Of a DNA stretch of 7,903 nt, positions 6,135 to 7,903 are shown piece by piece. Source of the stretch: Alphaproteobacteria bacterium (GTDB lineage Bacteria; Pseudomonadota; Alphaproteobacteria; UBA9219); NCBI GenBank assembly GCA_028693775.1, contig JAQUUS010000061.1, forward strand, positions 1 to 7,903. Reading direction: 5' to 3'. Below the pieces are notes generated by a model. The model ran no database searches. It saw only the letters and a list, made by a program, of their open reading frames with translations, and was not told where the DNA came from. Every line of letters starts with the position of its first letter. Position 1 is the stretch's first letter. The position numbers and the translations under genes were made by a program.

Positions 6135-6974
6135 ATGCCGGTTTATTTTGATACTGCTAAACATATTAAAGATGAGCGCCGCGACGAAAATGGAACGTGT
6201 CGTTGGCCGGTACGGACTCAGTCTGGCGCAGTTTGGCATATCGAACCGCCCCAAATAAAGAATGCGATGCACGACCTGCTCAACGAACTCTCTGCCGCGC
6301 GAGCCGGGGCCGAGGCGTTTCCGGACATCGCTCTTACGAATGCAAAACAGGAATTGGACGGCCTTGTCGGGATGGATGAATGCAAGGTTTTGGTAGTAGA
6401 GGCAGCGTCACGTTTGCTTTGTGACAAAGCGCGTGGAGAGATCCCGGAAGAGCCCGAAGGTTCAGCTACCGCAGGCAACGAAGCAGGATGCATTGTGGGC
6501 GTATACACCGAGACGCTCGCTATGCAGAAAAACGAAAACGGCGTTTTTACTGTGGCTCCCCCGGAAGAGCAAGAAAACGGGTTTGCCCGCCGCTTTCCCT
6601 CCAGCTTCAAAATAGCCAACTTTGACGCGCCCGGACTTGAGAAAATATTCAAAAACAGGATCAGGGCGCGCGCGCTTCTTGTCGGCCAGGAGGTTACAAA
6701 CGCGGCCATGGAGCAGTTGCTTGTTGCAAAAGAAACGCTCGGCAAAAACTTCGGCAACGACAAGGCGGTCGATGCGCTCGTCACCGCTATACAGTCGGCG
6801 CGCACTGCGCGGCTTGGCGAAGACGCCTCGCAAAAGAGCGCAGCCCATGTATCGATTGACGATGTGCCGATTTTCGATGCAGCGACGAAGGCTTTCAGGC
6901 CCAAGGCAGATTACAAGCCTTACAGGGACGTTAAAAAGCCGGGGGCTCGCGGAGACGCTTGCGACTATGCCTAA
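6135..6974 (+). CDS. Degenerate AAA+ protein (CbbX/SpoVK-like) lacking the ATP-binding core
   Basis: The 279-residue product carries two pieces typical of CbbX/CfxQ/SpoVK-type AAA+ ATPases. ELDGLVGMDECKVLV (73-87), followed by a helix ending LLCDKARG (94-101), matches the segment that precedes Walker A in that family. GFARRFPSSFKIANFD (149-164), with a helical part up to FGNDKAVDALVTAIQ (206-220) and ARL (225-227), matches the sensor-2 and lid region (family style: GL.SRFP..I.F.D and FGNAR.VRNL). Between them, where about 100 residues with Walker A, Walker B and most of the Rossmann core should be, there is only a short Gly/Ala/Glu-rich link (102-118). CIVGVYTE (119-126) resembles the sensor-1 strand. 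No GxxxxGK[ST] occurs anywhere, so ATP hydrolysis is very unlikely. The frame is intact, with a good ribosome site (GAGG at 6125-6128, 6-base gap). Residues 1-70 and 230-279 are unrecognised. It may be a non-catalytic adaptor or partner, or an in-frame deletion remnant. The partial-AAA reading is my alignment from memory. Confidence 0.75.
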   Translation: MPVYFDTAKHIKDERRDENGTCRWPVRTQSGAVWHIEPPQIKNAMHDLLNELSAARAGAEAFPDIALTNAKQELDGLVGMDECKVLVVEAASRLLCDKARGEIPEEPEGSATAGNEAGCIVGVYTETLAMQKNENGVFTVAPPEEQENGFARRFPSSFKIANFDAPGLEKIFKNRIRARALLVGQEVTNAAMEQLLVAKETLGKNFGNDKAVDALVTAIQSARTARLGEDASQKSAAHVSIDDVPIFDAATKAFRPKADYKPYRDVKKPGARGDACDYA

Positions 6975-7157
6975 ACGCGGCTATTACGCGCAGTGCGGCG
7001 CCCGGAAGGTCAAGAAATACGAAAACAGGCACTTGTTTCTAATAGTTAATGCCCCGTTTCGGAACCCCAAGTCCGTATTTTCTGTGCATGAAAACCAATA
7101 AACAGCTATAAACGTTCATATAGTTATGCGCACCAAAACCTCTGATGAGATATTGAC
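6975..7157. other. Spacer without a supported gene
   Basis: AT-richer stretch between the AAA-like gene and a short ORF. I see no convincing gene, only a 4-bp CGCG dyad just after the stop (6976-6979 with 6987-6990) and a -10-like TATAGT (7119-7124) without a recognisable -35. A 44-codon frame running through the stop of the preceding gene (6967-7101) is not supported by a ribosome site. Confidence 0.5.
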
Positions 7158-7274
7158 ATGAGTTATAATCCATTTGCGAAAATTCTTGAAATCCTTGATC
7201 TGGGAACCCTCAAGGAAACCTTTGTCGAAGCGGGCCGTCTCTTCGACGTGCAAAAAAGGCCGATCCTCTTTTAA
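7158..7274 (+). CDS. Small ORF of 38 codons, possibly frameshifted
   Basis: From the ATG at 7158 the frame encodes 38 residues beginning MSYNPFAKILEILDLG and ending VQKRPILF. The composition (amphipathic helix, balanced charge) and codon choice look protein-like. The stop comes 12 bases after a run of six A's (7252-7257). In the -1 frame the sequence would continue as QKKADPLLIISLQAAEN and on to a stop at 7358-7360, giving about 67 residues. So this may be the start of a longer gene with a one-base deletion, a programmed frameshift, or a genuine micropeptide. The ribosome site is weak (GATGAGA about 8-14 bases upstream). No family recognised. Confidence 0.4.
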   Translation: MSYNPFAKILEILDLGTLKETFVEAGRLFDVQKRPILF

Positions 7275-7355
7275 TCATTTCCCTTCAAGCGGCTGAAAAT
7301 ACGGCATTTCCGGCTCTGAAAATAAAAACGAGGTGGATCCCACGGGCATTCGGTC

Positions 7356-7361
7356 TATAAT
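7356..7361 (+). promoter_or_regulatory. Consensus -10 box ahead of the small hydrophobic gene
   Basis: A perfect TATAAT lies 42 bases before the ATG at 7404. At 16-18 bases upstream there is no TTGACA-like -35 (the region reads GGTGGATC), so the element may depend on an activator or be fortuitous. Confidence 0.35.
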
Positions 7362-7403
7362 GTTTCTCAGGCATAATTATAAACATTTTTCTTAGAGAAA
7401 AAA

Positions 7404-7625
7404 ATGAGCGCGACAAACGCATTAAAAAAATATGCTGCTTTCCTTTGCGGAACGGTCGTAGGACTGGGGACTGTAGTGGCCGCGCATGATGTTATTTTGG
7501 GCGCGACAAAAGAAATTTCGCAGGCCGATCCGATAGGCGCGATAGCAATAAATGCCGCACATGCCACAGCGTTGCTTGGTGGGCCGTATGCAACGAAAAT
7601 TCTTTTCTCTTACGCACTAAACTAG
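7404..7625 (+). CDS. Small hydrophobic (probable membrane) protein
   Basis: The product has 73 residues. KKYAAFLCGTVVGLG opens a first hydrophobic segment (about 10-32), with a Lys pair on its N-terminal side, as in an uncleaved signal-anchor or a signal peptide. A second, weaker Ala/Gly-rich segment (about 43-70, including AIAINAAHATALLGG) reaches nearly to the C-terminus. A short polar linker (ATKEISQAD) lies between. It could be a two-helix inner-membrane protein. AGAG (7394-7397) sits 6 bases before the ATG. It has its own possible -10 and is followed at once by a strong hairpin, so it is probably a monocistronic unit. No family recognised; a small-toxin or holin-like role cannot be claimed from composition alone. 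Confidence 0.6.
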   Translation: MSATNALKKYAAFLCGTVVGLGTVVAAHDVILGATKEISQADPIGAIAINAAHATALLGGPYATKILFSYALN

Positions 7626-7626
7626 A

Positions 7627-7664
7627 TCGTTCCGCGCAAGTTTTTTGCGGCATAAACGGAGCGA
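7627..7664 (+). terminator. Structured 3' end of the small hydrophobic gene
   Basis: Directly after the stop codon, TCGTTCCG (7627-7634) pairs with CGGAGCGA (7657-7664) over 8 bp including one G-U. Inside it CGCAA (7635-7639) pairs with TTGCG (7645-7649). No T run follows at once; the nearest is at about 7680-7686. Likely a terminator or mRNA-protecting structure. Confidence 0.4.
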
Positions 7665-7740
7665 TTCCGAAACACCTTATCTTTTTGCAGCAAGCCTGCC
7701 CAAAATGTCGTTTTGCTTTGTACAAGACGCGATGCAGGGG

Positions 7741-7769
7741 GGTGGACGGCACAATGAAGCCCGTCCATC
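7741..7769. repeat. Strong hairpin in the spacer before tRNA-Val
   Basis: GGTGGACGG (7741-7749) pairs with CCGTCCATC (7761-7769) over 9 bp with one G-U and an 11-base loop. No gene overlaps it convincingly. It could belong to the trailer of the tRNA transcript (minus strand) or be a dispersed palindrome. Confidence 0.4.
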
Positions 7770-7802
7770 ACGGACACAATAATGAAAGAATTTGTGACAG
7801 AC

Positions 7803-7859
7803 AGCCCGGCTTCGCCCTTTGGGCTACGCCGCGGCACTTTTGCGCTTTGAGCAAAAGTG
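7803..7859. repeat. Palindromic cluster at the tRNA 3' flank
   Basis: Two structures lie side by side. AGCCC (7803-7807) pairs with GGGCT (7821-7825), with an alternative GCCC-TTT-GGGC (7814-7824). Then comes a perfect 9-bp inverted repeat, CACTTTTGC (7835-7843) and GCAAAAGTG (7851-7859), with a 7-base loop. The right arm covers two bases of the encoded CCA end of the tRNA. No T run follows in the tRNA direction. The composition resembles a dispersed REP-like element, but there is no second copy in this window. Confidence 0.45.
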
Positions 7860-7903
7860 GTGGGTGCGACAGGGATTGAACCTGTGACCCCTACCGTGTG
7901 AAG
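7858..7903 (-). tRNA. tRNA-Val(CAC), 3' part only
   Basis: Read on the minus strand the window edge holds the last base of the anticodon 5' stem and the loop TTCACAC (7902-7896), with anticodon CAC at 7900-7898. The 3' anticodon stem is GGTAG, the variable loop GGGTC, the T arm ACAGG-TTCAATC-CCTGT (7873-7869 pairing), the acceptor strand CGCACCC (7868-7862), discriminator A, and an encoded CCA (7860-7858). Anticodon CAC reads GTG valine codons. The 5' half (acceptor strand, D arm) lies beyond the window, so identity rests on the anticodon position, which follows from standard numbering. Confidence 0.9.

Noticed and set aside
6967..7101. 44-codon frame starting across the stop of the AAA-like gene
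   Set aside because: The overlap could allow translational coupling, but the nearest GGAG is about 12 bases away and no family or structure is recognisable.
7153..7169. TTGACA and TATAAT close together
   Set aside because: The spacing is only 5 bases, so it cannot act as a -35/-10 pair; TTGACA also contains part of the start codon of the small ORF.
7622..7837. Minus-strand ORF of 71 codons next to the tRNA
   Set aside because: No ribosome site, overlaps strong hairpins, and unlike a conserved protein in composition.
7685..7879. Plus-strand ORF with a CPKC pattern
   Set aside because: It runs through the hairpins and into the tRNA gene on the other strand; the Cys pair is probably chance.
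1..7903. CRISPR array, insertion sequence or phage genes
   Set aside because: I saw no regularly spaced direct repeats, no transposase or integrase motif and no terminal inverted repeats.

Overview
The window looks like chromosomal DNA from a Gram-negative bacterium, most likely a deep-branching alphaproteobacterium. Clues are a class-2 leuA, GC-rich core genes, sigma-70-like signals and a tRNA with an encoded CCA. The lineage call is an inference from gene style only.

Left part (1-3553, minus strand): transcription runs leftward from an unusual folK fusion, in which an HPPK domain is followed by a large HD-type phosphohydrolase-like region, to a class-2 2-isopropylmalate synthase gene (leuA) that leaves the window. 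The 215-base gap before leuA holds a possible leucine attenuator: a 23-codon leader frame with three consecutive CTG (Leu) codons near its end, a hairpin over its stop codon, and a terminator-like hairpin with a short U run just before leuA.

Middle (3554-4853, plus strand): a 146-base divergent spacer separates folK from a purM-family gene. The product is clearly an AIR synthase homologue, but of a variant clade whose nucleotide-site motifs differ from the E. coli form. A terminator-like hairpin follows it. Folate biosynthesis (one-carbon donor supply) and purine biosynthesis (a one-carbon consumer) therefore sit back to back.

Right part (4854-7857): an accessory-looking, more AT-rich stretch of orphan genes. 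It has a 332-residue all-helical protein I do not recognise, and a 279-residue protein that keeps the N-terminal and lid segments of a CbbX/SpoVK-type AAA+ ATPase but lacks the Walker A/B core. It also has a short ORF that would be extended by a -1 frameshift in an A6 run, and a 73-residue hydrophobic small protein. Several strong hairpins lie between the last gene and the right edge.

Right edge (7858-7903, minus strand): the 3' part of a tRNA-Val(CAC) gene, with an inverted repeat that includes part of its CCA end. A tRNA 3' end next to orphan genes fits an integration hot spot, but no integrase or repeat of the tRNA end is visible.
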